Shown here piece by piece: positions 1 to 11,816 of a stretch of 64,000 nt of DNA (positions within the stretch are counted from its first letter, which is position 1; every line of letters begins with the position of its first letter). Position numbers and translations under genes: made by a program. The DNA comes from Burkholderia aenigmatica. Lineage in GTDB: Bacteria; Pseudomonadota; Gammaproteobacteria; Burkholderiales; Burkholderiaceae. Below the pieces are notes generated by a model. The model made no database searches. It saw nothing but the letters and a program-made list of their open reading frames with translations, and was not told the origin of the DNA. The DNA lies in NCBI RefSeq assembly GCF_902499175.1, contig NZ_CABVQC010000023.1, positions 1 to 64,000 of the forward strand, read 5' to 3'.

Positions 1-327
1 AGCGCGCAGATCGCCGCCGCGCAGGCCGCGATCGCCGCGATCCCGAAGGCCGGAGAAGCGCCCGCAGCCGCTGCTGCCCCGGCCGGCGCCGACGCCGGCA
101 AGGCGCTGTACACGTCGACCTGCCAGGCCTGCCACGCGGCGGGCGTGCTCGGCGCGCCGAAGTTCGGCAGCAAGGAAGACTGGGCGCCGCGCCTGAAGGA
201 CTCGATGGATACGGTCTACAACTACGCGCTGCACGGCAAGGGCGCGATGCCGCCGAAGGGTGGGTCGAGCGCGTCGGACGCCGACGTGAAGGCCGCCGTC
301 GACTACATGGTCAACGCGGCGAAGTAA
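1..327 (+). CDS. c-type cytochrome (cytochrome c5-like), C-terminal part
   Basis: The reading frame is open from the first base of the window, so the start lies outside it. The visible 108 residues begin with an Ala/Pro-rich linker and contain one haem-binding CQACH motif (CxxCH) near residue 41. A later AMPP segment supplies the likely Met axial ligand, giving a small class I cytochrome c domain typical of the cytochrome c5 family. Such proteins are periplasmic or membrane-anchored electron carriers; the N-terminal export signal would be upstream. A terminator follows 18 bases after the stop. The family is clear, but the redox partner cannot be told from this fragment. Confidence 0.85.
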   Translation, partial: SAQIAAAQAAIAAIPKAGEAPAAAAAPAGADAGKALYTSTCQACHAAGVLGAPKFGSKEDWAPRLKDSMDTVYNYALHGKGAMPPKGGSSASDADVKAAVDYMVNAAK

Positions 328-345
328 GCCCACCCGGCCGTCAGT

Positions 346-389
346 AAAAAACCCCCGCGACGCACACGCATCGCGGGGGTTTTGTTTTG
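346..389. terminator. Bidirectional Rho-independent terminator
   Basis: A perfect 9-bp stem (CCCCCGCGA at 352-360, TCGCGGGGG at 371-379) has an A-run before it and TTTTGTTTT after it. It can therefore end the cytochrome transcript on the plus strand and the rep-type helicase transcript arriving on the minus strand. Confidence 0.9.
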
Positions 390-438
390 CCGGCGGACCA
401 CTGGATCGCCGGAACACCGCGCGCCCGGCGGCGGCGCG

Positions 439-2526
439 TCACTTCTGCAGCAATGCCTTCAGGCTCGCGAGCCGGTCCTTCGGCGACATCGGCGCCTCTT
501 CCGGCGTGGGCGGCGGCGCCTCGTCGAGCCCCATCTCCGGGATGAAGCGCGACGGTTCGCACACGACCGTCTCGCGCGCCCGCTTGCGCTTCTTGCACCA
601 GTTCAGATGCAGGCTGCGCTGCGCGCGCGTGATCGCGACGTACATCAGCCGGCGCTCCTCCTCGATCCGCTCGTTGTCGATCGGGCCGTCGTCCTCGGAG
701 CCGCCGCGGTGCGGCATGATGCCTTCCTCGACCCCCACCAGGAACACGTGCGGATACTCGAGCCCCTTCGACGCATGGACGGTCGACAGCCGCACGGCGT
801 CCGGATCCTCGTCCTTGCCCTCGAGCATCGACATCAGCGCGACGGTCTGGATCAGGCCGAGCAGGTTCTTGCCCGTATCGGCAAGCCCGTCCGCGTTGTG
901 AAAACCTTGCGCCTCGCCGTCGACGGCCTCCGTCTCGGGCTTGGTGCCCTTGCGCTTCAGCCATTCGAGGAATTCGAGCACGTTCTGCCACTTCGACTGC
1001 GCCTGCCGCTCGTCGAACGCGTCGTACAGGTACGCCTCGTAGTGGATCGCCTCCATCATGTCGTCGAGCACGGCGGTCGCGGGATCCTTGTCCGCGCGCT
1101 CGGTCAGGCGCTGGATGAAGTCGCAGAACATCCGCAGCGGCTCGACCTGCCGAGCGGACAGCCGCGCCTCGATCCCGCCCATGTACACGGCCTCGAACAG
1201 CGACACCTTCGCCTGCCCCGCGAACGAGCCGAGCGCCTCGAGCGTCGTGTTGCCGATCCCGCGGCGCGGTGTGGTGACCGCGCGGATGAATGCGGGATCG
1301 TCGTCGGCGTTCGCGATCAGCCGCAGGTACGCGCACAGATCCTTGATCTCGGCCTTGTCGAAGAACGACTGGCCGCCCGACAGCACGTACGGGATCCGCT
1401 CGCGCCGCAGCACCTGCTCGAAGATCCGCGCCTGGAAGTTGCCGCGATACAGGATCGCGTAGTCGCGGAACTGCGCGCGCCGCTCGAACTTGTGCGCGGA
1501 CAGCCGGAATACGACCGATTCGGCTTCATGCTCCTCGTCGTTGCACGGTGTGACGGTGATCGAATCGCCCATCCCGTGCTCGGACCACAGCTTCTTCTCG
1601 AACAGCTTCGGGTTGTTCGCGATCACGTTGTTCGCGGCGGTCAGGATGCGCACCGTCGACCGGTAGTTCTGCTCGAGCTTGACCAGGTGCAGTTTCGGGA
1701 AATCCTTGCCGAGCTGCGCGAGGTTCTCGAGCGTCGCGCCGCGCCAGCCGTAGATCGCCTGGTCGTCGTCGCCCACCGCGGTGAAGGCGGCGCGCGGGCC
1801 CGCGAGCAGCTTCAGCAGCTCGTACTGGCACGCGTTGGTGTCCTGGTACTCGTCGATCAGCAGGTAGCGCAGCTTGTTTTGCCAGCGGTCGCGCACCTGC
1901 TCGTTCTTCGCGAACAGCTCGGCGGGCAGGCGGATCAGGTCGTCGAAGTCGACCGCCTGGTACGCATGCAGCGTCGCGACGTAGTTGCGGTAGACCAGCG
2001 CGGCCTGGTGCTCGTCCTCGGTGGCCGCGATCGTCATCGCTTCCTCGGGCATGATCAGGCCGTTCTTCCACAGCGAGATGGTGCTCTGGATCTTGCGGAT
2101 CAGACCCTTGTCGGTCGTGCCGATCTGCTCCTGGATCATCCCGAAGCAATCGTCCGAATCCATGATCGAGAACTGCGGCTTCAGGCCGACGTGCTCGGCC
2201 TCCTGGCGCAGGATCTGCACGCCCAGCGAGTGGAACGTGCAGACGGTGAGCTGGTTGACGGGCACCTTGCGGCCTTCCTTGCCGGGCGTGGTGAGCGTCT
2301 TGCCCTCGAGCAGCTTCGACACGCGCTCGCGCATTTCGGCGGCCGCCTTGTTCGTGAACGTGACGGCGGCGATGTGGCGCGGCTCGAAGCCTTTGGCTTC
2401 GATCAGGTGCGCGATCTTCTGCGTGATCACGCGGGTCTTGCCGCTGCCCGCGCCGGCGAGCACGAGACAGGGACCGTCGAGGTAGCGCACCGCTTCGTTC
2501 TGGGCGGGATTGAGGCCTGCGGACAT
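439..2526 (-). CDS. rep: ATP-dependent DNA helicase Rep (UvrD/PcrA superfamily 1A)
   Basis: A 695-residue SF1A helicase that unwinds DNA 3'-5', in the role of Rep at stalled or restarting replication forks. Visible motifs in order are the Q-motif region NPAQNEAV, Walker A AGAGSGKT (about residues 24-31), motif Ia TFTNKAA, Walker B DEYQDTN, motif III DDDQAIYGWRGA, motif IV QNYRST, and motif V/VI signatures TVHASKGLEYPHVFLVG and YVAITRAQ. The ATG at 2526 gives MSAGLN and the usual Rep length; the frame stays open upstream, but those residues are low-complexity and not family-like. Rep is preferred over UvrD because of length and the short C-terminus. It is convergent with the cytochrome across a shared terminator. 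Confidence 0.93.
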   Translation of the reverse strand: MSAGLNPAQNEAVRYLDGPCLVLAGAGSGKTRVITQKIAHLIEAKGFEPRHIAAVTFTNKAAAEMRERVSKLLEGKTLTTPGKEGRKVPVNQLTVCTFHSLGVQILRQEAEHVGLKPQFSIMDSDDCFGMIQEQIGTTDKGLIRKIQSTISLWKNGLIMPEEAMTIAATEDEHQAALVYRNYVATLHAYQAVDFDDLIRLPAELFAKNEQVRDRWQNKLRYLLIDEYQDTNACQYELLKLLAGPRAAFTAVGDDDQAIYGWRGATLENLAQLGKDFPKLHLVKLEQNYRSTVRILTAANNVIANNPKLFEKKLWSEHGMGDSITVTPCNDEEHEAESVVFRLSAHKFERRAQFRDYAILYRGNFQARIFEQVLRRERIPYVLSGGQSFFDKAEIKDLCAYLRLIANADDDPAFIRAVTTPRRGIGNTTLEALGSFAGQAKVSLFEAVYMGGIEARLSARQVEPLRMFCDFIQRLTERADKDPATAVLDDMMEAIHYEAYLYDAFDERQAQSKWQNVLEFLEWLKRKGTKPETEAVDGEAQGFHNADGLADTGKNLLGLIQTVALMSMLEGKDEDPDAVRLSTVHASKGLEYPHVFLVGVEEGIMPHRGGSEDDGPIDNERIEEERRLMYVAITRAQRSLHLNWCKKRKRARETVVCEPSRFIPEMGLDEAPPPTPEEAPMSPKDRLASLKALLQK

Positions 2527-2824
2527 GATGGCGGATGGTGTTGCGGTTGACGGCGGAACGCCGGGAGGATGCCGTGCGCGGCAGGCTGGCGAAGCAGGCG
2601 GACACGCGGGCAGGACGGGCATGTTAACACGTCGGCGGCGTGCTTTTCTGGAGCGCCGCCGGACGGGGCCGCGCGGGCAGATCCCGCGGCCGCCCCCTGT
2701 CCGTTCGGCCAATCCGGCCCCGTTCGCGCACCGATCGGCCACAATATGTCCACCCGGCGGCGCCCCGCGCCGGCCCGCTTGAACCACCTGAATAAACCAC
2801 CTGAACCGCCACCGGATCGACATC
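2527..2824. other. Divergent intergenic region between rep and the SGNH hydrolase gene
   Basis: About 300 bases hold the 5' regions of two diverging genes. It is G+C-rich with a more AT-rich patch around 2780-2815. I see no convincing promoter hexamers, RNA gene or further coding sequence. Confidence 0.5.
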
Positions 2825-3532
2825 ATGGGATACCCGTTCGCCACCGCCGCTCTCGGCCCGCTGCTGTTCGCGCAGGGGCGCTACGTGCGCCGCGTCACGC
2901 CGCGGCTGCCCGAGGCGGCTGGCCCGCGGGACGGCGTGGCGGGCGACGGCCCGCCGCTACGCGTGCTGGTGGTCGGCGATTCGGCCGCCGCGGGCGTCGG
3001 CGTCGCGACGCAGCGCGACGCGCTGTCCGGGCAACTGGCGAACGTGCTCGCGGCCACCCATCGCGTGAGCTGGAAGCTGCTCGCGCGCACGGGCCTCACC
3101 ACGCAGGAGCTCGTCGACTGGCTCGCCGCCGAGCCGGCCGAGCCGTTCGACGTGGCCGTCACGTCGCTCGGCGTCAACGACGTGACGGGCGGCGTGCCGC
3201 CGGCCCGCTGGCAGGCGCAGCAGGCCGAACTCGTCCGGTTGCTCGCCGCGCGCTTCCGGGTCGGGCACGCGATCCTGTCGGCGGTGCCGCCGATGGAGCG
3301 CTTTCCGGCGCTGCCGCAGCCGCTCGCGTGGTATCTCGGGTTGCGCGCGAAGCGGCTCAACACGGCGCTCGCCGGCTGGGCCGCCACGCAGCCGCACTGC
3401 ACGTTCCTGCGCGTCGCGCTGCCGCTCGAGCGCCACCTGATGGCCAGCGACGGCTTCCACCCCGGTGCAACCGCCTGCGCCGCGTGGGCTGCCCAGGTCG
3501 CCGCCGCCGTCCGGCAGCGGGCAGCCGCATGA
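2825..3532 (+). CDS. SGNH/GDSL-family hydrolase (lipase/esterase-like)
   Basis: A 235-residue single-domain SGNH hydrolase. Block I is VVGDSAAAG (about residues 49-57, nucleophile Ser), block III is SLGVNDVTGG (oxyanion Asn), and the C-terminal block V DGFHPG carries the Asp and His of the triad. These enzymes are esterases or thioesterases with broad acyl-ester substrates. No clear signal peptide is seen; the N-terminus is only weakly hydrophobic, so location is uncertain. It stands alone between rep and the oxidoreductase, and the substrate cannot be predicted. Confidence 0.85.
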   Translation: MGYPFATAALGPLLFAQGRYVRRVTPRLPEAAGPRDGVAGDGPPLRVLVVGDSAAAGVGVATQRDALSGQLANVLAATHRVSWKLLARTGLTTQELVDWLAAEPAEPFDVAVTSLGVNDVTGGVPPARWQAQQAELVRLLAARFRVGHAILSAVPPMERFPALPQPLAWYLGLRAKRLNTALAGWAATQPHCTFLRVALPLERHLMASDGFHPGATACAAWAAQVAAAVRQRAAA

Positions 3533-3768
3533 CGCGGCGCAGCGCCCCGGCGCCGGCCGCTCACCGCGTGAGCCGGCGGGCAACCCCGCGCGTGCGGCAG
3601 GCGGGGGCCTGCGCAAATTGCCGGCGTTCCTTGCGCAAGCGCCGCGTCGCGCCGCGCGTTTCGCCCAAACGCGCCAGTGCAAGCGGCGGCGCCGTGCCAA
3701 AATAGCCGGTCGTCTTCGCGCCGTCTCGGCGCGCCATCCTTTAGTTTCGTTCGCAGCCAGGGATTGCC

Positions 3769-4821
3769 ATGTCGTCATTGCTCAGGATTGGATTGATGGG
3801 TTTCGGTTTCGCCGGCGCGACGTTCCACGCGCCCGTGATCGCCACGAGTGGCCGCACGGAAGTCGCCGCGATCGCGACGGGGCAACCCGATCGCGCGCAG
3901 GCGGCGTATCCGGGCGCGCGCGTCGTCCCCGATCTCGACACGCTGCTCGGCCTCGACGACATCGAATGCGTGGTGATCGCCACGCCGAACGACACGCACT
4001 TCGCGCTCGCGCGCCAGGTGCTCGAAGCCGGCCGCCACGTGGTCGTCGACAAGCCCGTCACGCTCACCGCCGACGAGGCGCTCGCGCTCGCGCGGCTCGC
4101 GAACACGCGCAGCCGGCTGTTCGCGCCGTTCCACAACCGCCGCTGGGACGGCGATTTCCTCACCGTGCGCCGCATCGTCGAATCGGGCGAGCTCGGCCGG
4201 CTCACCTACTTCGCGTCGCACTTCGACCGCTTCCGGCCCACGCCGCGCACGCGCTGGCGCGAGGAGCCCGCTCGCGGCGGCGGCCTGCTGCTCGACCTCG
4301 GCCCGCACCTGATCGACCAGGCGCTCGCGCTGTTCGGCCTGCCGGAAACGGTCGGCGCGACCGTCAAGACGCGCCGCGACAACGGCACGGCGCCCGATTT
4401 CGTGCATCTGCAGCTCGGCTATCCGGACAAGGACGTCGCGCTGCATGCGAGCGCGCTGTCGGCGATCGAACCGGCGCGCTTCACGCTGCACGGCACGCGC
4501 GGCAGCTACCAGAAGTTCGGGCTCGACACGCAGGAGGACCAGCTCAAGGCCGGCCTCACCGCGGACGACGTCGAATTCGGCGGCGGCAACCCGCCCGGCC
4601 TGCTGCGCGTGCTCGACGGCGACGTCGAGGTCGAGCGCCCGGTGCCGACGCTCGACGGCCAGTATGCGGAGTTCTACCGTGCGCTCGCCGCGTCGATCCG
4701 CGACGGCGCGCCGTTCCCCGTCACCCCGCAGGACGCCGTCGACGTGATGACGATCATTGAGCTCGCCGCGCAGAGCGAGCACGACGGCCGCCGGCTGCCG
4801 TTCGTGCGCCGCACGATCTGA
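3769..4821 (+). CDS. Gfo/Idh/MocA-family NAD(P)-dependent oxidoreductase
   Basis: A 350-residue protein with an N-terminal Rossmann fold whose dinucleotide site reads GLMGFGFAGATFH (about residues 8-20). It has ATPNDTH, the DKPV motif carrying the catalytic Lys (usual EKP), and a C-terminal alpha/beta domain with the GGGLLLDLGPHLIDQ helix that supplies the conserved Asp and His. The layout resembles the E. coli YdgJ/YhhX group, which acts on sugars, inositols or related polyols. The gene stands alone, with 236 bases ahead of it and no operon partner, so its substrate is unknown. Confidence 0.88.
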   Translation: MSSLLRIGLMGFGFAGATFHAPVIATSGRTEVAAIATGQPDRAQAAYPGARVVPDLDTLLGLDDIECVVIATPNDTHFALARQVLEAGRHVVVDKPVTLTADEALALARLANTRSRLFAPFHNRRWDGDFLTVRRIVESGELGRLTYFASHFDRFRPTPRTRWREEPARGGGLLLDLGPHLIDQALALFGLPETVGATVKTRRDNGTAPDFVHLQLGYPDKDVALHASALSAIEPARFTLHGTRGSYQKFGLDTQEDQLKAGLTADDVEFGGGNPPGLLRVLDGDVEVERPVPTLDGQYAEFYRALAASIRDGAPFPVTPQDAVDVMTIIELAAQSEHDGRRLPFVRRTI

Positions 4822-4979
4822 CGCCGCGCACCGGCCGGCAGCGGCCGGCCGGCGCACGTGCACTTGGATCACCCCGAACATTCGGTTACAAATGCCGGGG
4901 GAACGAAAGTCAGCGTCCGACCGGTCTGACGCGTTTCTCAAAAAAGTCGATCCGACACCAATCCGTCAGGAGAATGTTG

Positions 4980-5342
4980 ATGCAACGGTTGATTCGCGCG
5001 GCAGCGTGCTGCGTCCTGGTTTCCTCGCTTGCGGCCTGTATCGTGCAGCCGCAGCAGCCGGTCCGCCCGGCGCCCCCGCCGCGGCCGAATCCGCAGGTCG
5101 TCGCGAACGAGCGGATGCAGCAGATCCAGGGCCGGATCGACAACCTGCACCGCCGTATCGATGCGCGCGTGAACGGCGGCTACTACCCGCCGCCGTACGG
5201 CGCGCAGCTTCACCATCGTCTCGACGTGATCCGCCAGGAATCGAACGACATATCCGCGCAGCACAGCGGCGGCCTGTCCGGCGACGAGCAGCGCGTGCTG
5301 AACCAGGAACTCGACACGGCCGCGCGCGCGATCGGCGAGTAA
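4980..5342 (+). CDS. Small proline-rich lipoprotein, function unknown
   Basis: A protein of 120 residues with a short signal peptide and a lipobox LAAC, so it is likely lipidated and anchored by Cys18. A Pro/Gln/Arg linker (VQPQQPVRPAPPPRPNPQ) follows, then a helical segment with Arg/Gln-rich heptad-like spacing that could be a coiled coil. Two ATGs lie six bases apart. The Shine-Dalgarno AGGAG at 4968-4972 is only one base from the first (4974) but seven from the second, so 4980 is chosen. I do not recognise a named family; outer-membrane location is inferred from the lipobox only. Confidence 0.75.
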   Translation: MQRLIRAAACCVLVSSLAACIVQPQQPVRPAPPPRPNPQVVANERMQQIQGRIDNLHRRIDARVNGGYYPPPYGAQLHHRLDVIRQESNDISAQHSGGLSGDEQRVLNQELDTAARAIGE

Positions 5343-5424
5343 CGCGCCGGTGCCCGCCGGTGCGGAAAAAAGCGGTGGCACCGGCTGCCGCCGCTTGTCG
5401 CGAAGCGACATTCTTTTGCTCAAA

Positions 5425-5453
5425 TTGACAAGGTCCACCCGCTCGCGTACAGT
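5425..5453 (+). promoter_or_regulatory. Sigma-70 promoter of the glycine riboswitch/gcvTHP operon
   Basis: A perfect -35 TTGACA (5425-5430) is followed after exactly 17 bases by TACAGT (5448-5453). Transcription would begin near 5460, right at the 5' edge of the first glycine aptamer, which supports the assignment. Confidence 0.85.
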
Positions 5454-5462
5454 CGCCCGCAC

Positions 5463-5722
5463 GCGTCGGGAGAGCGTGTAACCGGGCTGTTTCAACCCGG
5501 TTGCACCGCCGAAGGGGCACACCCGCAAACTCTCAGGCAAAAGGACCGACCGCGTCGGGGAATCCCGTCCGCGCATTGCGCGGGCCACACTCTCCCCGCA
5601 CTCTGGAGAGCGGCAGTAGCCCGCAGCGCATCGGCTGCGCGGGCAAGCTGCCCACCGAAGGGGCGCGCGTTCGCCAGGCCAGGCCGGCAGCGCAATCTCT
5701 CAGGTATCGAGGACAGAGGGGC
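5463..5722 (+). promoter_or_regulatory. Tandem glycine riboswitch (gcvT type, two aptamers)
   Basis: Two glycine aptamers lie in series. Aptamer 1 (about 5466-5552) has GGGAGAG, GCCGAAGGGGCA, ACTCTCAGGCAAAAGGACCG. Aptamer 2 (about 5600-5721) has CTCTGGAGAG, CACCGAAGGGG, ATCTCTCAGGTATCGAGGAC and closes with AGAGGGG. These are the conserved cores of the gcvT RNA family. An expanded GC hairpin arm sits in aptamer 2 (about 5628-5646). In other bacteria this RNA switches gcvT on when glycine is abundant, and its place 90 bases ahead of gcvT fits that. I see no clear intrinsic terminator after the second aptamer, so control may act at translation initiation; that part is inference. Confidence 0.95.
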
Positions 5723-5810
5723 ATGTACCGGATCGCTCGCAGGCCGTCGGCCTCGGTGGTCGGCACATGGCCGTTCTGATCCGCGCGCAAGCGCCTTGCC
5801 TGAGGCCTCG

Positions 5811-6929
5811 ATGACTGCACTGAATCACACCCCGCTCAACGCCGCGCACCGCGCGCTCAATGCCCGCATGGTCGACTTCGGCGGCTGGGACATGCCCGTC
5901 AACTACGGCTCGCAAATCGAAGAACATGAAGCCGTGCGCACCGACGCCGGCATGTTCGACGTGTCGCACATGTGCGTCGTCGATTTCACCGGCAGCCGCG
6001 TGCGCGCGTTCTTCGAGCATGCGATCGCGAACAACGTCGGCAAGCTCAAGACGCCCGGCAAGGCACTCTACTCGTGCCTGCTCAATCCGCAGGGCGGCGT
6101 CATCGACGACCTGATCGTCTACTACTTCACCGAAGAATTCTTCCGCGTCGTCGTCAACGCCGGCACGGCCGAGAAAGACATCGCGTGGTTCAACCAGCTG
6201 AACGAGCAAGGCGGCTTCGGCGTCACGATCGCACCGCGCCGCGATTTCGCGATCGTCGCCGTTCAAGGCCCGAACGCCCGCGAAAAGGCCTGGACGACGG
6301 TGCCCGCCGCACGCGCCGCCACCAGCGAGCTGAAGCCGTTCAACGCCGCGCAAGTCGCCGGCACGCCGTTCGGCGATCTCACCGTCGCACGCACCGGCTA
6401 CACCGGTGAAGACGGTTTCGAAGTGATCGTCCCGGCCGTGCACGTCGAAGCGCTGTGGAACGCACTGCAGCAAAACGGCGTGCGTCCGTGCGGGCTCGGC
6501 GCGCGCGACACGCTGCGCCTCGAAGCCGGCATGAACCTGTACGGCCAGGACATGGACGACACCGTGTCGCCGCTCGACGCGGGCCTCGCGTGGACGGTCG
6601 ACCTCACCGCGCCGCGCGACTTCGTCGGCCGCGCCGCACTGGAAGCCAACGGCACCCGCGCCGCGTTCGTCGGCCTGATCCTGCAGAAGGAAAACGGCAA
6701 GGCGGGCGGCGTGCTGCGCGCGCACCAGAAGGTCGTCACGCCGCACGGCGAAGGCGAGATCACGAGCGGCACGTTCTCGCCGTCGATGCAGGAATCGATC
6801 GCGTTCGCGCGCGTGCCGGCGGCCGTCCAGATCGGCGACCTGGTCCAGGTGCAAATTCGAGACAAGAATCTTCCCGCGCGCGTGGTAAAACTGCCGTTCG
6901 TGCGCAACGGCAAGGTCCTCGCTGCGTAA
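5811..6929 (+). CDS. gcvT: Glycine cleavage system T protein (aminomethyltransferase)
   Basis: This 372-residue enzyme takes the aminomethyl group from the lipoyl arm of GcvH, passes the one-carbon unit to tetrahydrofolate and releases ammonia. Family landmarks include the N-terminal [18 protein letters not shown], the substrate-proximal FDVSHM, and [23 protein letters not shown] fifteen bases upstream is in frame, but ATG 5811 (MTALNHTPL) matches the family N-terminus. It is first in gcvT-gcvH-gcvP, directly under the glycine riboswitch. Confidence 0.97.
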   Translation: MTALNHTPLNAAHRALNARMVDFGGWDMPVNYGSQIEEHEAVRTDAGMFDVSHMCVVDFTGSRVRAFFEHAIANNVGKLKTPGKALYSCLLNPQGGVIDDLIVYYFTEEFFRVVVNAGTAEKDIAWFNQLNEQGGFGVTIAPRRDFAIVAVQGPNAREKAWTTVPAARAATSELKPFNAAQVAGTPFGDLTVARTGYTGEDGFEVIVPAVHVEALWNALQQNGVRPCGLGARDTLRLEAGMNLYGQDMDDTVSPLDAGLAWTVDLTAPRDFVGRAALEANGTRAAFVGLILQKENGKAGGVLRAHQKVVTPHGEGEITSGTFSPSMQESIAFARVPAAVQIGDLVQVQIRDKNLPARVVKLPFVRNGKVLAA

Positions 6930-7046
6930 CGGCCGGGAGGCCCGCCTCCCGGGAAGCCGGGAGATGGCGCCCGGCGCAACACCACACCCGGCGCGCCCCG
7001 GCGGCGCGCCAGCAAAACGAACAAACCCTTTTATCAGGAGCATCCG

Positions 7047-7427
7047 ATGAGCAACGTCCCGGCCGATCTGAAGTACACCGACGAACACGAGTGGATCCGC
7101 ACCGAAGCAGACGGCACGCTGTCGATCGGCATCACCGATCACGCGCAGAACACGCTTGGCGACATCGTGTTCCTCGAGCTGCCGAAAGTCGGCTCGCAAG
7201 TGAAGGCAGGCGACGCGATCGGCGTCGTCGAATCGGTGAAAGCCGCGTCGGACATCTACTCGCCCGTGACCGGCGAAGTGGTCGCGATCAACACGGACGT
7301 GGCCGACGCCCCGGAAGACGTGAATGGCGATGCGTATGACGCATGGCTGTTCAAGATCAAGCTCGCAGCCGGCGCATCGACCGACAACCTGCTCGACGCT
7401 GCCGCCTACAGCAAGCTGATCGACTAA
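7047..7427 (+). CDS. gcvH: Glycine cleavage system H protein (lipoyl carrier)
   Basis: A 126-residue lipoyl-domain protein that shuttles the methylamine intermediate between the P, T and L proteins. The lipoylation site is Lys65 in [15 protein letters not shown], and the N-terminus [11 protein letters not shown] is typical. A Shine-Dalgarno AGGAG sits just upstream (about 7037-7041). It lies 117 bases after gcvT and 143 before gcvP, all in one direction, so one riboswitch-controlled transcript is expected. Confidence 0.97.
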   Translation: MSNVPADLKYTDEHEWIRTEADGTLSIGITDHAQNTLGDIVFLELPKVGSQVKAGDAIGVVESVKAASDIYSPVTGEVVAINTDVADAPEDVNGDAYDAWLFKIKLAAGASTDNLLDAAAYSKLID

Positions 7428-7570
7428 CCCTCCCTGAATCGCGCGGGACGGGTCAGCCGCCCTGCCCCGCGCGGAACCCGGGCCGGCGTCAAGGCGCCGC
7501 TCGGGTCGACCGCAAAGCATGGGGCCCGAGTCGGCGCTGACGCGCTAGCCTGGGCCGACCAAGGAACGCC

Positions 7571-10498
<2,928 letters not shown>

Positions 10499-10535
10499 CG
10501 CACGCCAGGCCAGGAGCCGCCCGATGGTGACCGCA

Positions 10536-10569
10536 CCGCACGCAACCCGGAGTTGCGTGCGGTTTTTTT
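10536..10569 (+). terminator. Rho-independent terminator of gcvTHP
   Basis: An 11-bp perfect stem (CCGCACGCAAC at 10536-10546, GTTGCGTGCGG at 10552-10562) with a five-base loop is followed by seven T residues. It lies 37 bases after the gcvP stop. Confidence 0.95.
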
Positions 10570-10649
10570 GTTCGCCGCTCGAACCGGTTCACGTTCGCCC
10601 GCCAATCCGGCTAACATCACACGCGATCCAGCCAATGAAGGAGTTCCGC

Positions 10650-11786
10650 ATGGTGCGTCCGATGTTTCCGGGCCATGGTGCAATGCAAAGGCGGCCGCGT
10701 GCGCGCCGCTTCGTGCCGATGCTCGTCGCGTCGCTGTCATTCGCCGCTGCTGGCCTCGGCGCGGCCGGCAGCGCGCGCGCGGCGATGAATTTCTGCGCGG
10801 CGCCGGCACTGCAGGCGAGCGAGACGACCCAGGCCGAGCCGGGTGTCCAGGCGCTGATCCGCAGCGTCGACGCACGCATCGGCGAACAGCCGAAGGCGAT
10901 GGCTCGGGTGCACACCGAGGGCACGCTGCCGCACGAAGGCATCTACGACCAAAGCGCCGCCGCGCTGAAGGATCTCGACCTGATGCGCGACGCGGCGCTC
11001 GCGTGGCGCGTGACGAACGCGCCGCGCTACCTACAGCTCGTCGACCGGTTCCTGTCCGCGTGGGTCGCGACCTACCAGCCGAGCTTCAACCCGATTGACG
11101 AAACGCGTTTCGACAGCCTGATCGTCGCGTACGACATGACCGCGAGCGCACTGCCGGTGAAGACCCGCAACGCGACAGCCGCGTTCATCGCGAAGCTCGG
11201 CGCCGGCTATGTCGCGCAGATCGACGCGCAGAAGCGCCCGCTCACCGGCACCTGGCGCAACAACTGGCAGAGCCACCGGATCAAGCTGATCGCGCTGTCC
11301 GCGTTCACGCTCGGTGATCGCAAGATGATGAACGCCGCGCAGCGGCTGTTCGTCGAGCATCTCGCCGACAACATCGGCCCGGACGGCAAGACCTGGGATT
11401 TCGAGGAACGCGATGCGCTGCACTACGCGGTCTACGACCTGCAGCCGCTGGTGACGGCCGCGCTCGCCGCGCGCCGCTTCAACCGCAACTGGCTGCGCGA
11501 ACGGGGCGCGAACGGCGCGACGCTCGCGGTCGCGCTCGACTGGCTCGTGCCGTACGCGCTCGGCGAGAAGACGCACGAGGAATTCGTGAATTCGCCGGTG
11601 CCGTTCGACGCGAAGCGCCGCGAGGCCGGCCTGCCGGGCTACACGGGGCAGTGGGACCCGAAAAACGCCACCGAACTCTTTCATCTGGCCGCGCGGCTCG
11701 ACGGGCGCTATGCCCGCGTCGCGCAACAGCTTTCCCCAACGCCGCCCGCATGGCTCGCCGCGTGCCTGCCATTGCAGGCGCGCTAG
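10650..11786 (+). CDS. Exported alginate-lyase-family protein
   Basis: A 378-residue protein with a signal peptide (Arg-rich start, hydrophobic stretch VPMLVASLSFAAAGLGAAG, cleavage after ARA). The mature part is an all-helical domain of the alginate lyase type (PF05426-like alpha/alpha toroid), with WRNNWQSHRIKL and ERDALHYAVYDLQPL at positions where this fold places its substrate groove. The start is chosen at ATG 10650 because AAGGAG at 10638-10643 lies six bases upstream; the ATG at 10635 would put the SD inside the gene. Alginate is not certain as substrate, since other uronate polymers are possible. It stands alone between gcvP and sdaA. Confidence 0.8.
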   Translation: MVRPMFPGHGAMQRRPRARRFVPMLVASLSFAAAGLGAAGSARAAMNFCAAPALQASETTQAEPGVQALIRSVDARIGEQPKAMARVHTEGTLPHEGIYDQSAAALKDLDLMRDAALAWRVTNAPRYLQLVDRFLSAWVATYQPSFNPIDETRFDSLIVAYDMTASALPVKTRNATAAFIAKLGAGYVAQIDAQKRPLTGTWRNNWQSHRIKLIALSAFTLGDRKMMNAAQRLFVEHLADNIGPDGKTWDFEERDALHYAVYDLQPLVTAALAARRFNRNWLRERGANGATLAVALDWLVPYALGEKTHEEFVNSPVPFDAKRREAGLPGYTGQWDPKNATELFHLAARLDGRYARVAQQLSPTPPAWLAACLPLQAR

Positions 11787-11816
11787 CATTATTCTTAAAG
11801 CAAGGCAGGAATCAAC

